Below are positions 33,101 to 41,437 of a DNA stretch of 64,000 nt, piece by piece (the first letter of the stretch is position 1; every line of letters begins with the position of its first letter). The DNA comes from Symsagittifera roscoffensis (taxonomy: Eukaryota > Xenacoelomorpha > Acoela > Convolutidae): the NCBI RefSeq assembly GCF_963678635.1, contig NC_087066.1:31563301-31627300 (forward strand), given 5' to 3'. The position numbers and the translations under genes are program-made. The notes under the pieces are model-generated. The model made no database searches and was not told where the DNA came from. It saw only the letters and a list, made by a program, of their open reading frames with translations.

Positions 33101-36100
33101 CCGACAATGGAGCAAAGTCAAGCAACTAATCGAAAGCGCAAAGCGGAAGAATCACAAGCTCAAAGCAACAAAAGACTAAATATCACGAACATTATCTACA
33201 TAAGCTTTGCAAAAGACAAAATTCCAAGCCGAATGACTTTCACCAAATCAATACGTAACCTGACTTAAGTACAATATCCTGGTCAAACCAGGGACCTCAA
33301 GACTGGCCTAGGCTATTCAATCAAGCCTGAATCGCCTCAAATTGCCCAAATTATCACCCAAGCCAACCTCGAAGTCCTGTTTCCCGACACAGAAGTAAAA
33401 ATCGGAGGCAGACAACACAAGACAAACCAACCCAAGAAGAAACAAACTTCCAGCTTTGTTATCTCAAGAGTCAGTGAACAACTCAGCGAAGCTGACATCC
33501 AATCTGAACTTGAGGAGATCAACAACATCAAGGTAGCAAAGCTCTTCCGAATCCAAAGCAGAAGCCTAGACAAGCCAACACAACTCAGAGTTTTCACAGA
33601 TGATGACCTCGCCTGCAGAAAGGCAATCGACAATGGGGTCTACATCTGCAACGAACTGAAACGATGCGAAGCATCCAAAACAGAACCACGAGTAACACAG
33701 TGTTACAAATGCCAAAATTTCGGCCACATGGCCATTAACTGTCCGAACCAGCAACGATGCCTCAGATGTGGCGACAACCACGCAGTCAGAGACTGCAAAA
33801 TTCCAAAGCAGCAAGTTAAATGCATCAACTGCAGAGGCGAACACCCGGCGCAGTACAAAGGCTGCCCGGTTTACAAGACAGCTCAAGTCGAAGCCCAAAA
33901 AGCACAACCAAAAGTGCAAAGCTACGCTCAAGTAGTCAAACCACAACCAACCACAACCAACCACAACCAACCATGAGCAAAGAGGACATACAGCAGTTCA
34001 TTAAAGAAACTGTTGAAACTACAATAGCCGATCAAGTCGAAAAAGCAGTGCAGAAAGCCATGGACGAAAAGATAACCGATGCAATCACCAAAGCCGTCGC
34101 TAAATCATGTGAGAAAATTAACGAAACAGTCAGCAATGCAGTTAAAACTCAATTCGAGAAAATAGATTTCACTGAACTGTTAACATCAAATATCAAAGCA
34201 AAACAAAATACAAAAACACACAGAGAAGCAAGCAGCAGCAGACATAGTAACTCCCGAAATCAAAACAACAACAATAAACCAAAATGAATAGACTCAAGAT
34301 AGCACAACTCAACTGCAGAAGTATAAACAAGCACAAACTGGAGATCCAAGATCTTCTAGCGAAACACAACATCACTATAGTCTGCTTCAACGAAACAAAA
34401 ACCAAATATCCACCAAAACTACAAAACTTTAACCTTGCAGCAGCAATCTGTGACAGTGTCACAGGCTCGGCAATTTACATCAGAGACAACATACAGTACC
34501 AAGTACTGGAAAAAGCACAACACATAAACCAAAACCACAGAGAATGCAGAAAAGTATGCGAGACGATCAAGATCAACACAATGGGTATCACTGTAACAAG
34601 TGTTTACCTTAGCCCAAACGCAGAGATAGAGAACGTGACTTTCAAGGGAATAGATCCAAAACACATCATCGTTGGAGACTTCAACGCACAGATCAAATCT
34701 GTCAACCCAAAAGCAAGAGCAACCAACAGCAACGGAAGAGTTGTAGACGCTCTCATGCACAACTACTTCATCTTGAACGGTTCCGAACCAACACACCAAA
34801 GTGACTCAGTCCTAGACTTACACTTTGCATCACCAAAAATGGCTTGCCTATGCACGAACTTTGAAGTGTCAGACACAACACCAAGCGATCACTACATGAC
34901 AATTGCAGAGTACGAACTAACTGTTCCAAAGAGAACATGCACAAAACCAAACTGGCGAAAATTCAGAGGTACAGTAACGAACTACAAGTTCAACCCTGAC
35001 TCAATCAAAACTGACGAAGGTCTAGCTCGAGAAGCTGACCAGATAGCCAAACACATTGACAAGTGCTACCAAGGCAGCCTAAAAGAACACAAGCACCAAT
35101 TCACGAACCCACAACTAGTCGAACTAGTCAGAAACAAACACAAACTTGAACGACAAAAACAAAAGATGAGACGATATGACCAACAAGACACCAGTGACTA
35201 CAAAGACCTGTGTACAAAGCTAAACAAAACAAAGAAAGACATCAGACAGCTAAAACAGACAGTAGAAGGAGAAGACCAACTCAAACTACTCAGTGAAATG
35301 AACAAAGGACCAACACAACAGAATTTCTGGAAAGCAGAAAAAAAGCTCACAGGCACAAAACCTAAACGAACGAGTAAACTGAAAATGACAAATCAAGACG
35401 CTGCGAACCACTTCGCTAAGATGCTCAAAGCAAACATGACGACAAATATAACAAACTCTCAGGCAGCTCTAACGCATGAACAGGAAGTACATGACAAGGT
35501 GTCCCAGGCGAAAATCCAAGATTTTCAACTGGAACAGACAGGTTTTGCACAAACAGAGATTAGCTTAAAGCAACTCAAAGACGTGATCAAGCACAGTAAG
35601 AACACTGCCCCAGGACAAGACAAAGTTAGCTACAAAGCGATGAAAAACCTGCCCAACAACGTACTAGAAGTACTAAGACAAATCATAGTACAATCGCTGA
35701 GAAGTGGCTACGTTCCTCTAGGCTGGAAACAAGCGACAGTATCAATGTTACCAAAACCCGAGAAAGACCACAAAGATCCCAAGAACTATAGACCACTCTC
35801 ACTTACAAGCTGTATCGGGAAGATCTGCGAGTGTTTTGTCAAAGAGCAGCTGCTAGTACACTACGAAGATCACGACATCTTCGGACACTTTCAAAGTGCA
35901 TACCGAAGCGAACGATGCACCACCGACAATTTACTCTGTCTAACAGAGACAATCTATAATGAGAATAACTGGAAGCAACCCGTTGCAGCAGCATTTCTGG
36001 ACGTGCAACGAGCTTTTGACTCTGTCTGGCACGAAGGCTTATACTACAGACTACTAGAAATCAACTGTCCGAAGTGGATTGTAAAATGGACCAAGAGTTT

Positions 36101-38531
36101 TCTGACAGACCGAGAGTTAACAGTAGTATACCACCAAGCCAAAGCCGACAGTTTTACACCCATTGCAGGAGTACCACAAGGAAGTGTAATCAGTCCAATT
36201 CTTTTCAACATCTATGTAAGCAAACCAGATGCAGGTCTAACAACAATATCACAATATGCCGACGACATAGCAATTTACACAAGTTCAAATACAAGCAAGA
36301 ATGCAACACACAGACTACAAGGTGGCCTAAACAAACTTGAAGCATGGTGCCAGAAATGGAAGATAGACGTGAACCCGGAGAAGACGAACTTTATACTTTT
36401 TACAAGACACAAGAAGAATGACTGCAAATTAATGCTACAGAACGAAGAGATCGAACCATCAACAACCACTAAATTTCTGGGAATTACATTAAATGACAAC
36501 ATGACATGGAAAGACTATCTACAAAGAATTGAAGACAAATCGACAAGGAAAATCAATTTTCTACTAGTACTACGAGCCAAAGGCATCAAATCCAAAGTCT
36601 TAAAGTTTTTGTACCAATCAACAATTCTACCAGTATTCACATACGCATCCCCTTCGTGGGCAAACGCATCTACAAGGCACTTACAAAGATTACAGAACAG
36701 AGCACTAAAAATAGCCTACCATCTACCAGTAACAACAGCAACAGACGAAGTACATAAAATCACCAGGATGAAGACGATTCAAGAAGAACTAACAAGACTA
36801 AACTCAAATTACCTCAAAAGAGCTGCACAGACAAACCCCAAGATACAAGAACTAATCCGAGACACTCTACAACAATCAACAGACACATACGCACACAGAC
36901 TCACACCAATACAAGCAATTTTCTAACAACACCTTTCCGCAAGATGAACAACACCCGGAAGTTAACAGCTTAAATAGCAGCTGGTCTGCTTCAGAAGCTT
37001 AATTGGTCACAGACCAACACATACTTATTACTCAATAAAACTACATCGGGGAATAGCGCTACTTAGAATTTTCAGGGAAACATTTCGAGAAAAAATGAAT
37101 TTGCTGCACATCTACAAGATGAAACTTATCGATATAATTTCTTCCAGGAATCAACAAACAAAATTGGAATCATTCCAAGGCTATCCAGTAATAAAGACTG
37201 TTGTATAACTCACCAGCTTCGTAGTTTCAATTACATTAGCTAATCAGATGGTATATATTTGGTTCAACTCAAAATAGTCATAATCAGTCTGTTCTTTCCG
37301 CTTTCACTTCTCTATGCGCTTTCCAAATACTGTGCTCTTCGCCCTATTCAATTAAGGAACGTTCCTGACAGCTTTTTCTGAAAATTACTTAATCACAGGC
37401 CAAGTCTTTTCTGTGGCAACTAAGCCCACAATTATAAGCAGACAAACGATAGCCATCACTTTTTTTTCAAGCGGCAGTTTTTTCAGGTATAAAAAAGAAC
37501 AGGTCCTAGCCAGGTAGGGACATTACCTCCAGGCTAAACGTGTTCGATGCAGAATTTGAATCGATTCAATGATTCTGTCAAGCAAATTGTTTAACTGAAA
37601 AAAATGCTCGGTTTTAATAACGCTTTCTAAATCTATAATTTGAAAAAGCCTGAAAAATGGAATAACCAAGCTCATAGTAATAACTATAGTAGTAGTCGAT
37701 AAAAAAATCCCCATTGGAAGAGCAAAACCGAAAACTTTGGCCGTAACGCAATATATAGAAAATATGATTACTAAAGGAAAGAGTACATAAAAGATTTCCA
37801 CCTCAAACTCTTTGCAAAACAAAACTAGCAAATTATAAGCAACGCAAATTAATCAACCGAAACGCCGATAAAAAACAAGCCAAAACCTTTATTCCAAAAA
37901 ACTACATACAAGAACAAACTTTTGAAAAAATATATATGTAATTTCGATTCCGGTCGGAGTGTTCCCGATGTCATCCGCCTCCCCTCCCCTAGGACCATAC
38001 TGCAGTGGGTAGCGCTGAGGCCAAACTGTGCGTGATGACTTGTAGACGAAATACTACCTCACCGATTCACATTATGTACAACAGAATTGGTCAGTAACTT
38101 ATCAGCGAGCGGTTGCAGCTTGTTTAACAAAATATTTACCGAAAAAACGCTTTGTGTCCGATTACATTAAAACCTGTTATGATCGCAAGTATAAGTACTT
38201 TGCAATGTCTATCTTTCTTTTTGAAAGAATTCATCTCCTGTTTTCATGGACTTACTTCTGAAACTGTGTGAACCACATAAGCTGAGCCATCTTTGGCGAA
38301 TGCTTCAGCTTTGCTTGTTTCTCTCGATGTTCGGCCGACAAAGTTCAGTGACACTTCAGATTGACTTTCGGCTACTGCATAAGTCTCAGTCACTGCTCTG
38401 CTTTGCAGCTTGACAGCATCGGAGAAGTTGGAAAAGCTGATAACAGATGTTCTACAGCCAGTTTGGTAGAGCTTGGCAGTTTTCGCATTGGACGAATCCA
38501 AAAACACTCGTTTTAAAATGTTTTCTGCCAT
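26598..38531 (-). CDS. APEH: Acylamino-acid-releasing enzyme (acylpeptide hydrolase), whole gene, four exons
   Basis: APEH is a cytosolic serine peptidase of the prolyl oligopeptidase family (S9C) that removes N-acylated residues from the ends of peptides. Four minus-strand exons (38256-38531, 31549-31761, 29299-30286, 26598-27166) join with GT/AG introns in phases 0, 0 and 1. They give 2046 coding bases, 681 residues; human APEH is 732. The N-terminal two thirds form the propeller region and the C-terminal part is the alpha/beta hydrolase. Catalytic Ser sits in GGSHGGF, Asp in KDRRVP and His in EDCHPLAL, all present. Every splice site is canonical and no stop interrupts the frame, so the gene looks functional. 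Intron 1 (6.5 kb) contains an antisense LINE; introns 2 and 3 contain tandem repeats, a SINE and MITEs. Confidence 0.96.
27290..27512 (-). mobile_element. tRNA-derived SINE of a second family in APEH intron 3
   Basis: On the minus strand a tRNA-like head is visible: an A-box-like GGTGATGAAATGGTTACG (27482-27497 region), a segment CAATCGAAAGGTCGG, and a B-box-like GATGTTCGAGGCCC (27441-27455). The body continues toward 27290 and ends T/A-rich. It is unrelated in sequence to the family at 24067. Confidence 0.6.
27540..27813. mobile_element. MITE with CCGGATAGCCGAAAAAA termini
   Basis: The left end CCGGATAGCCGAAAAAA (27540-27556) is the exact reverse complement of the right end TTTTTTCGGCTATCCGG (27797-27813). 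Two more degraded right-end-like motifs follow (TCGGTTATCGGGG near 27832 and TTTCGGCTATCCAG near 27897). This indicates nested or serial copies of the same end within APEH intron 3. There is no coding capacity. Confidence 0.7.
27933..28478 (-). mobile_element. tRNA-derived SINE, copy 3
   Basis: This is a third copy of the family at 24067, from GGCGAAGTTGCACTTCGC to ATCACACAAGCTTGGCTT. The B box has decayed to CCAGGTTTGAATCC on the plus strand near 28211, with one change from the perfect copy. It lies in APEH intron 3. Confidence 0.7.
28683..28936. repeat. Inverted repeat with GAGAGGGGTCCC arms
   Basis: The left arm (GGTAAAAACCAAGTGTGAGA, then GAGGGGTCCC, from 28683) and the inverted right arm (GGGACCCCTCTATCACACTT, then TTACC, to about 28936) are separated by about 180 bases. 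It is probably an eroded MITE in APEH intron 3. Confidence 0.5.
29299..30286 (-). CDS. APEH: APEH exon 3
   Basis: The exon starts after TTTAG in phase 0 with GDCASGLNEFQINDSWGEGF, the counterpart of the EDWGE segment in vertebrates. It carries the rest of the propeller and enters the hydrolase domain at ILFIHGGPHTLF (oxyanion region) and VNYTGSLGFTEESL. It ends SLGG at a GTGAGT donor, phase 1. An ATG-based open frame would miss its first 39 codons, which precede 30169. Confidence 0.95.
30890..31370. repeat. Diverged tandem repeat of about 165 bp in APEH intron 2
   Basis: Three successive blocks share the order: TTTGAAGAAAAA-like, AAAAATCATAAAAA-like, CATATCTCGGAAACC-like, TGAAGGCCA-like and CCCTTACAGAACCCCAC-like. 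The first copy is the most diverged and the last is cut off at about 31370. Open frames on the minus strand here are by-products of the repeat. Confidence 0.55.
31549..31761 (-). CDS. APEH: APEH exon 2
   Basis: Between a CAACAG acceptor and a GTGAGT donor, both phase 0, this encodes TSGDKTDYLEFWSSEGGVEV and onward to VVYIAEKKRPEKYLHYGK. The YIAEKKRP segment is a hallmark of animal APEH propeller sequences, and YLEFW corresponds to the FLEVW segment of mammals. The open frame runs on upstream of the acceptor into intronic sequence that is not part of the protein. Confidence 0.93.
32574..32812 (+). repeat. 82-bp tandem repeats in the LINE 5' region
   Basis: CTACCAAGAGTAACCCGACG starts at 32574 and again at 32656, followed in each case by a purine-rich AAGAAGAAAGTGCCCAGAAG segment. 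A third partial unit appears near 32745. The run ends in 13 C residues (32797-32809) just before the ORF1 ATG. Tandem monomers in 5' regions act as promoters in some LINEs, but here that is inference. Confidence 0.75.
32813..33976 (+). pseudogene. Jockey-like LINE ORF1 (gag-like, zinc knuckles), one nonsense codon
   Basis: ATG 32813 opens a frame that is continuous to 33976 except for a TAA at 33266-33268. The first part is hydrophilic with repeated KRQPTM/RQLTM motifs. The second has the layout of jockey-clade gag proteins: an RRM-like part (SSFVISRVSEQLSEADIQ), then three CCHC knuckles near 33697-33870 (CYKCQNFGHMAINC, CLRCGDNHAVRDC, CINCRGEHPAQYKGC). The protein would package the element RNA. 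The stop makes this copy unable to make full ORF1 unless read through. The frame ends just after three 10-base repeats, in an ATGA overlap with the next ORF. Confidence 0.85.
33973..34287 (+). CDS. Small middle ORF of the jockey-like LINE
   Basis: An ATG overlapping the ORF1 stop (ATGA at 33973) opens a 104-residue frame. It begins MSKEDIQQFIKETVETTIAD, continues as an amphipathic helix-rich stretch and ends basic and Asn-rich. Its own stop overlaps the ORF2 start (ATGA at 34284). It may be the displaced C-terminus of ORF1: the junction is an array of 10-base units (CCACAACCAA), and gain or loss of one unit shifts the frame by one. Alternatively it is a separate coupled ORF. Confidence 0.6.
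   Translation: MSKEDIQQFIKETVETTIADQVEKAVQKAMDEKITDAITKAVAKSCEKINETVSNAVKTQFEKIDFTELLTSNIKAKQNTKTHREASSSRHSNSRNQNNNNKPK
34284..36926 (+). CDS. Jockey-like LINE ORF2: AP endonuclease plus reverse transcriptase, intact
   Basis: The 880-residue protein is uninterrupted. N-terminal apurinic-like endonuclease motifs are visible: IAQLNCRSINKHK, FNETKT with the catalytic Glu, HIIVGDFNAQ with Asp and Asn, and TPSDHYM with Asp-His. RT motifs follow: KNYRPLSLTS, AFLDVQRAFDSVWH with the first catalytic Asp, AGVPQGSVISPILFNIY, and QYADDIAIY with the catalytic pair. A C-terminal thumb-like region ends near residue 880. The protein nicks target DNA and copies the element RNA into it. All key residues are present, so this ORF could be active. 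The order is that of the jockey superfamily. Confidence 0.95.
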   Translation: MNRLKIAQLNCRSINKHKLEIQDLLAKHNITIVCFNETKTKYPPKLQNFNLAAAICDSVTGSAIYIRDNIQYQVLEKAQHINQNHRECRKVCETIKINTMGITVTSVYLSPNAEIENVTFKGIDPKHIIVGDFNAQIKSVNPKARATNSNGRVVDALMHNYFILNGSEPTHQSDSVLDLHFASPKMACLCTNFEVSDTTPSDHYMTIAEYELTVPKRTCTKPNWRKFRGTVTNYKFNPDSIKTDEGLAREADQIAKHIDKCYQGSLKEHKHQFTNPQLVELVRNKHKLERQKQKMRRYDQQDTSDYKDLCTKLNKTKKDIRQLKQTVEGEDQLKLLSEMNKGPTQQNFWKAEKKLTGTKPKRTSKLKMTNQDAANHFAKMLKANMTTNITNSQAALTHEQEVHDKVSQAKIQDFQLEQTGFAQTEISLKQLKDVIKHSKNTAPGQDKVSYKAMKNLPNNVLEVLRQIIVQSLRSGYVPLGWKQATVSMLPKPEKDHKDPKNYRPLSLTSCIGKICECFVKEQLLVHYEDHDIFGHFQSAYRSERCTTDNLLCLTETIYNENNWKQPVAAAFLDVQRAFDSVWHEGLYYRLLEINCPKWIVKWTKSFLTDRELTVVYHQAKADSFTPIAGVPQGSVISPILFNIYVSKPDAGLTTISQYADDIAIYTSSNTSKNATHRLQGGLNKLEAWCQKWKIDVNPEKTNFILFTRHKKNDCKLMLQNEEIEPSTTTKFLGITLNDNMTWKDYLQRIEDKSTRKINFLLVLRAKGIKSKVLKFLYQSTILPVFTYASPSWANASTRHLQRLQNRALKIAYHLPVTTATDEVHKITRMKTIQEELTRLNSNYLKRAAQTNPKIQELIRDTLQQSTDTYAHRLTPIQAIF
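37055..38243. other. Remainder of APEH intron 1
   Basis: A minus-strand frame at 37523-37831 is strongly hydrophobic (LVIIFSIYCVTAKVFGF), but it has no start, splice or family support and may be chance. Near 37970-38000 a short C-rich stretch occurs. No other feature is seen. Confidence 0.4.
38256..38531 (-). CDS. APEH: APEH exon 1
   Basis: The exon begins at ATG 38531 (MAENILKRVFLDSSNAKTAK) and encodes 92 residues ending AYVVHTVSE before a GTAAGT donor, phase 0. Residues around FVGRTSRETSKAEAF match the S-R-E-T/S-P-S segment of animal APEH propeller blade 1. A pyrimidine-rich TTGCTTTCAG lies seven bases before the ATG, so a 5' untranslated intron is possible. The N-terminus is shorter than in vertebrates. 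Confidence 0.85.
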
Positions 38532-38939
38532 TGGTTGTCTGAAAGCAATTCTGAATACCTCAGGAAAAATTGAATCCAGTATTTTTCACGCCGGGATTAA
38601 CTACAGCCCATGTTTGGACATAACGCTAACCTCAAGCCAAAAGAATAGAAAAAAGATTTGAAAAAGGAAGTTTCAAAAGAGAGGGTTTAATGGGGAAAGC
38701 AGGATGTTTCATCATGAAGAATCTTGCAATACTCAATAACAAAAAAATCCAATGATGATTATTGCGAACAAAGAAAAAATCCTGTTGTCGTTGTTGTTGT
38801 AGTTGCCTCGTCAAAATCCTCGGCAGCGCATAAAATTCCGTAATTTCGGCAGCTTTCCTAATAATGGGCTTCGTTTTAGTTTGGAATAGTAAGAAGTTAG
38901 TTCAGTACTTGTTCAAAGCAGGTTGAATTATTCTTAGTT

Positions 38940-39540
38940 TAGGTTATTTTCAGTACTTCCAGTGGAAGGTTGTTATTTTTGTCGTCTCTTCCAAGTCTAA
39001 CACAGCATTTTGTACAGTTTGAAGTATTCGAATGGGGCAGCGTATTCTAGGACTGCTCTTAGCTTTGTGGCCAACTAGAAGCGTTTCCTTACTTTGGCCC
39101 GTTCTTGCTGGCTACCGCTTTCAAGACTGAGCTACGCTTCTCGCCTTTAGTAGCTTGGATCTTGCAGTGTAGTGATTATTTCATGAATGGCTCTAAGTTG
39201 AGTCCTAGGTTTTTGGGACTGTGGTCTAATGGGAGCAGAGTGTTCTGAATTTTGACTTAAATGTGAGTTTCATAGTCTTTTGAGTCAGGCGAGAACGGAG
39301 TTACTGCGCATTTGGAGGGGGAGAGTTCTAAGTTGACACTGAAAAAAAGGTGTGGATTGACTATAGGTGAGCGGAGAGTTTTGATATTGGTGCCTTGGAT
39401 GTAGACATTGAAGTCGTCCGCTTAAGATATAATGAATACTATTTCGGGTGGAGAGGGGCAATCGTGGACTTGGGATATGACTGAGCCTTGAGGGACTCCA
39501 CTAGAAAACAAAGCCTCGACTCCAAGTAAACAATTCCTCG
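38940..39540 (-). pseudogene. LINE reverse-transcriptase relic
   Basis: Read on the minus strand with several stops and shifts, the order of jockey/I-type RT motifs is recognisable. SGVPQGSV lies near 39510 (motif B), then a decayed ADDFNVYIQG near 39420 (motif C). After that come NLELSPSKCAVTPFSP near 39320 and PKNLGLNLEPFMK near 39200, the lysine- and glycine-containing D/E motifs. Upstream endonuclease sequence is missing. The fragment is old and non-functional. It lies just upstream of APEH exon 1. Confidence 0.75.
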
Positions 39541-40810
39541 ATAATGCTGGTTACAGCCTAATATAATTTAATTTATGAGGTGATTTAATTGCCATTTTGA
39601 CGCCCTTCGAATGCAATTCTTCTTTTATGTTAATGCTTCTCTTGATCATAAAGTCCCCAATGGAACAGGGGAAGTGCTTTCATTGCCGCGTTTAAAATTC
39701 AAGTATTCTTTATCATTGGATTCATCCTACAATGGGTGGTTTCGTTGCTAGATACTACTGAAAATTTCAAAAAGATTATTTCGCATCAAACAAACCCCTC
39801 CGATATGCTCGTGAAACCTCATCAGAAAGAGAAAACTGCAGAGTAAGAATTTGTGCTTATCTAGAATACTCTTTAGAATCATACTTGTCATTGGTTGTTG
39901 TTCCGACCACGAAGAGGGAAGGAATTTTGTAAACGGGTTTACTTCCGTTTTTTCCATGCACAATCCCGTACCACACATAAACGTCAGGTTGCATTGCTAT
40001 AAATATAATTTTCAAAATTTCTGTCGTGGTTCGACCAATAATTTAAAATAACTCCTCCGAGCTTCATTGAGCACTTTCTGACACCAAAACTTATATTTGC
40101 AAAAAATTGAAAAACTTCATTTTTTTCAGGTTCTGTTCTGATTATTGTTCTAATTTTGGCTTTGTTCTTATTTTTGCAATTAAATCTGTAGTCAAATAAG
40201 CATTTACTTAAAATCTAAAAAAAAACTTTTTATAGTTCCTCTCTCAACAAGTTGTGAAAATAGCACGGAGTATTAGCAGCTTTTTTATTAGCCCTCGGTC
40301 CTGCTCATTAGCAGTCTTATCTTTGTAAAGAAAAAACGAAAGAATTCACAATAATTCACCTATTGATCGAATCAAGACCGTACGGACTTTCGTATGATAC
40401 ATCACTCAAAATCATACGACGTTTATTTATGGTATCTAATAAATTTAAACACCTCAAGCCTTGTTTCCTTCCCACTTTCAGTGTTCAGAACAATAAAAAA
40501 AAGACAAAACCTTAAAAAACGAATATATCGTGAACATCATTCAAACATAGCCAACAAACAGCTGAAGAAGTGCCAATGAGCTCAGCTCAAGCTGTATTTT
40601 TTATAGGTTATTTTGACTACCTTAGAGAAAGCTCGAAGGGGTTCAAGGCAAGAGTCTTATAAAACCCCTTTAAAATCGTGATCCAGATTCTGAATGAAGC
40701 GCATGAAGTTTTAGCTATTCGGAATCAGTGTTTCAGAGAATGGATACTTTCTCCTCATTTCTACGACGATCTTTTTTCACAATATAATAAAAAAAGTTGC
40801 GAATCAAAAA
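39541..40810. other. Non-coding DNA with repeat fragments
   Basis: A block TTCGTATGATACATCACTCA to TTTCAGTGTTCAGAACAAT (40389-40494) is a relative of the GTTCCGAC-family right end and of the similar blocks at 41570-41690 and 43440-43555. No gene is supported. Confidence 0.4.
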
Positions 40811-41437
40811 CAAGGATAGCCGGTTACTGTACAAGTAGCACAGAATGTTCCGACCATAGTCTTTAAAAAATAAGAAGTTAGTTTTTTTTTCAAAATGGTT
40901 ATTATGCGTGCGGTGACAAAAGTCTGATGTATAACTATATTTTATGCATATTTGACATTCATATTAAAGAACTCACATAAGATAATATCTTTTTTTTTAA
41001 AACTGACTAGAAAAACAAAAATAAAAAAAACTCCAAATTTCAATTTTTTTTTTTGCAGAAAACTTTCCAAGTTTTTGAAATTTTTGGTTCCCAAAATGGA
41101 GCTACAAAACTCCAAAAATTAAATTCACTTGTTTCTAGTTAAATTTTTAGGCTCAAATTTATCCTAGTTAAGTTGCTGTAAGCCTGCTCGCTTGCTTTAT
41201 TCGCTCGAATTAAGACGAAAAATCTAAAACTTCAAACCGGTTTTTCCAAACACTGAGAAAACTTTTTCAACTTTTTAAGGTCGCTCAAATCACGACTGAA
41301 GGGGTTTTAATATGCTATATCACTCAATCCAGTCCGATGATTATTTGTGGTAGCTGGTTTTGCGAGGAAAACAAAAAAGAAAAAACTAAAACACACCCGA
41401 ATACAAAGTTCCACCCCATTTTCAAAGGTCGGAACAA
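40811..41437. repeat. Dispersed repeat, GTTCCGAC family, copy 2
   Basis: The ordered blocks of the copy at 12524 recur: GGATAGCCGGTTACTGTAC, AGAATGTTCCGACCA, CAGTCCGATGATTATTTGTG and TTTCAAAGGTCGGAACA. The interiors differ in length. No coding frame is present. Confidence 0.65.

Larger units (their letters stand above)
32063..37054 (+). mobile_element. Nearly full-length jockey-like LINE in APEH intron 1
   Basis: An identical 24-base sequence containing AATAAA and CATCGGGG flanks the element at 32063-32086 and 37031-37054. The roughly 4.9 kb between them has a G+C-richer composition than the intron. It contains a 5' region with tandem repeats, a zinc-knuckle ORF1, a small middle ORF, an intact endonuclease/RT ORF2 and a short 3' region without a poly(A) tail. 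The flanking direct repeats are either the target-site duplication or, because of the AATAAA, copies of the element's own 3' end. It lies antisense to APEH. Confidence 0.9.

Noticed and set aside
36074-36340. 88-codon plus-strand frame inside the LINE ORF2
   Set aside because: Out-of-frame shadow of the intact RT ORF.
37523-37831. Hydrophobic minus-strand frame resembling a membrane receptor exon
   Set aside because: T-rich sequence gives Phe/Ile/Leu-rich translations by chance, it lies inside APEH intron 1 and no acceptor/donor pair frames it.
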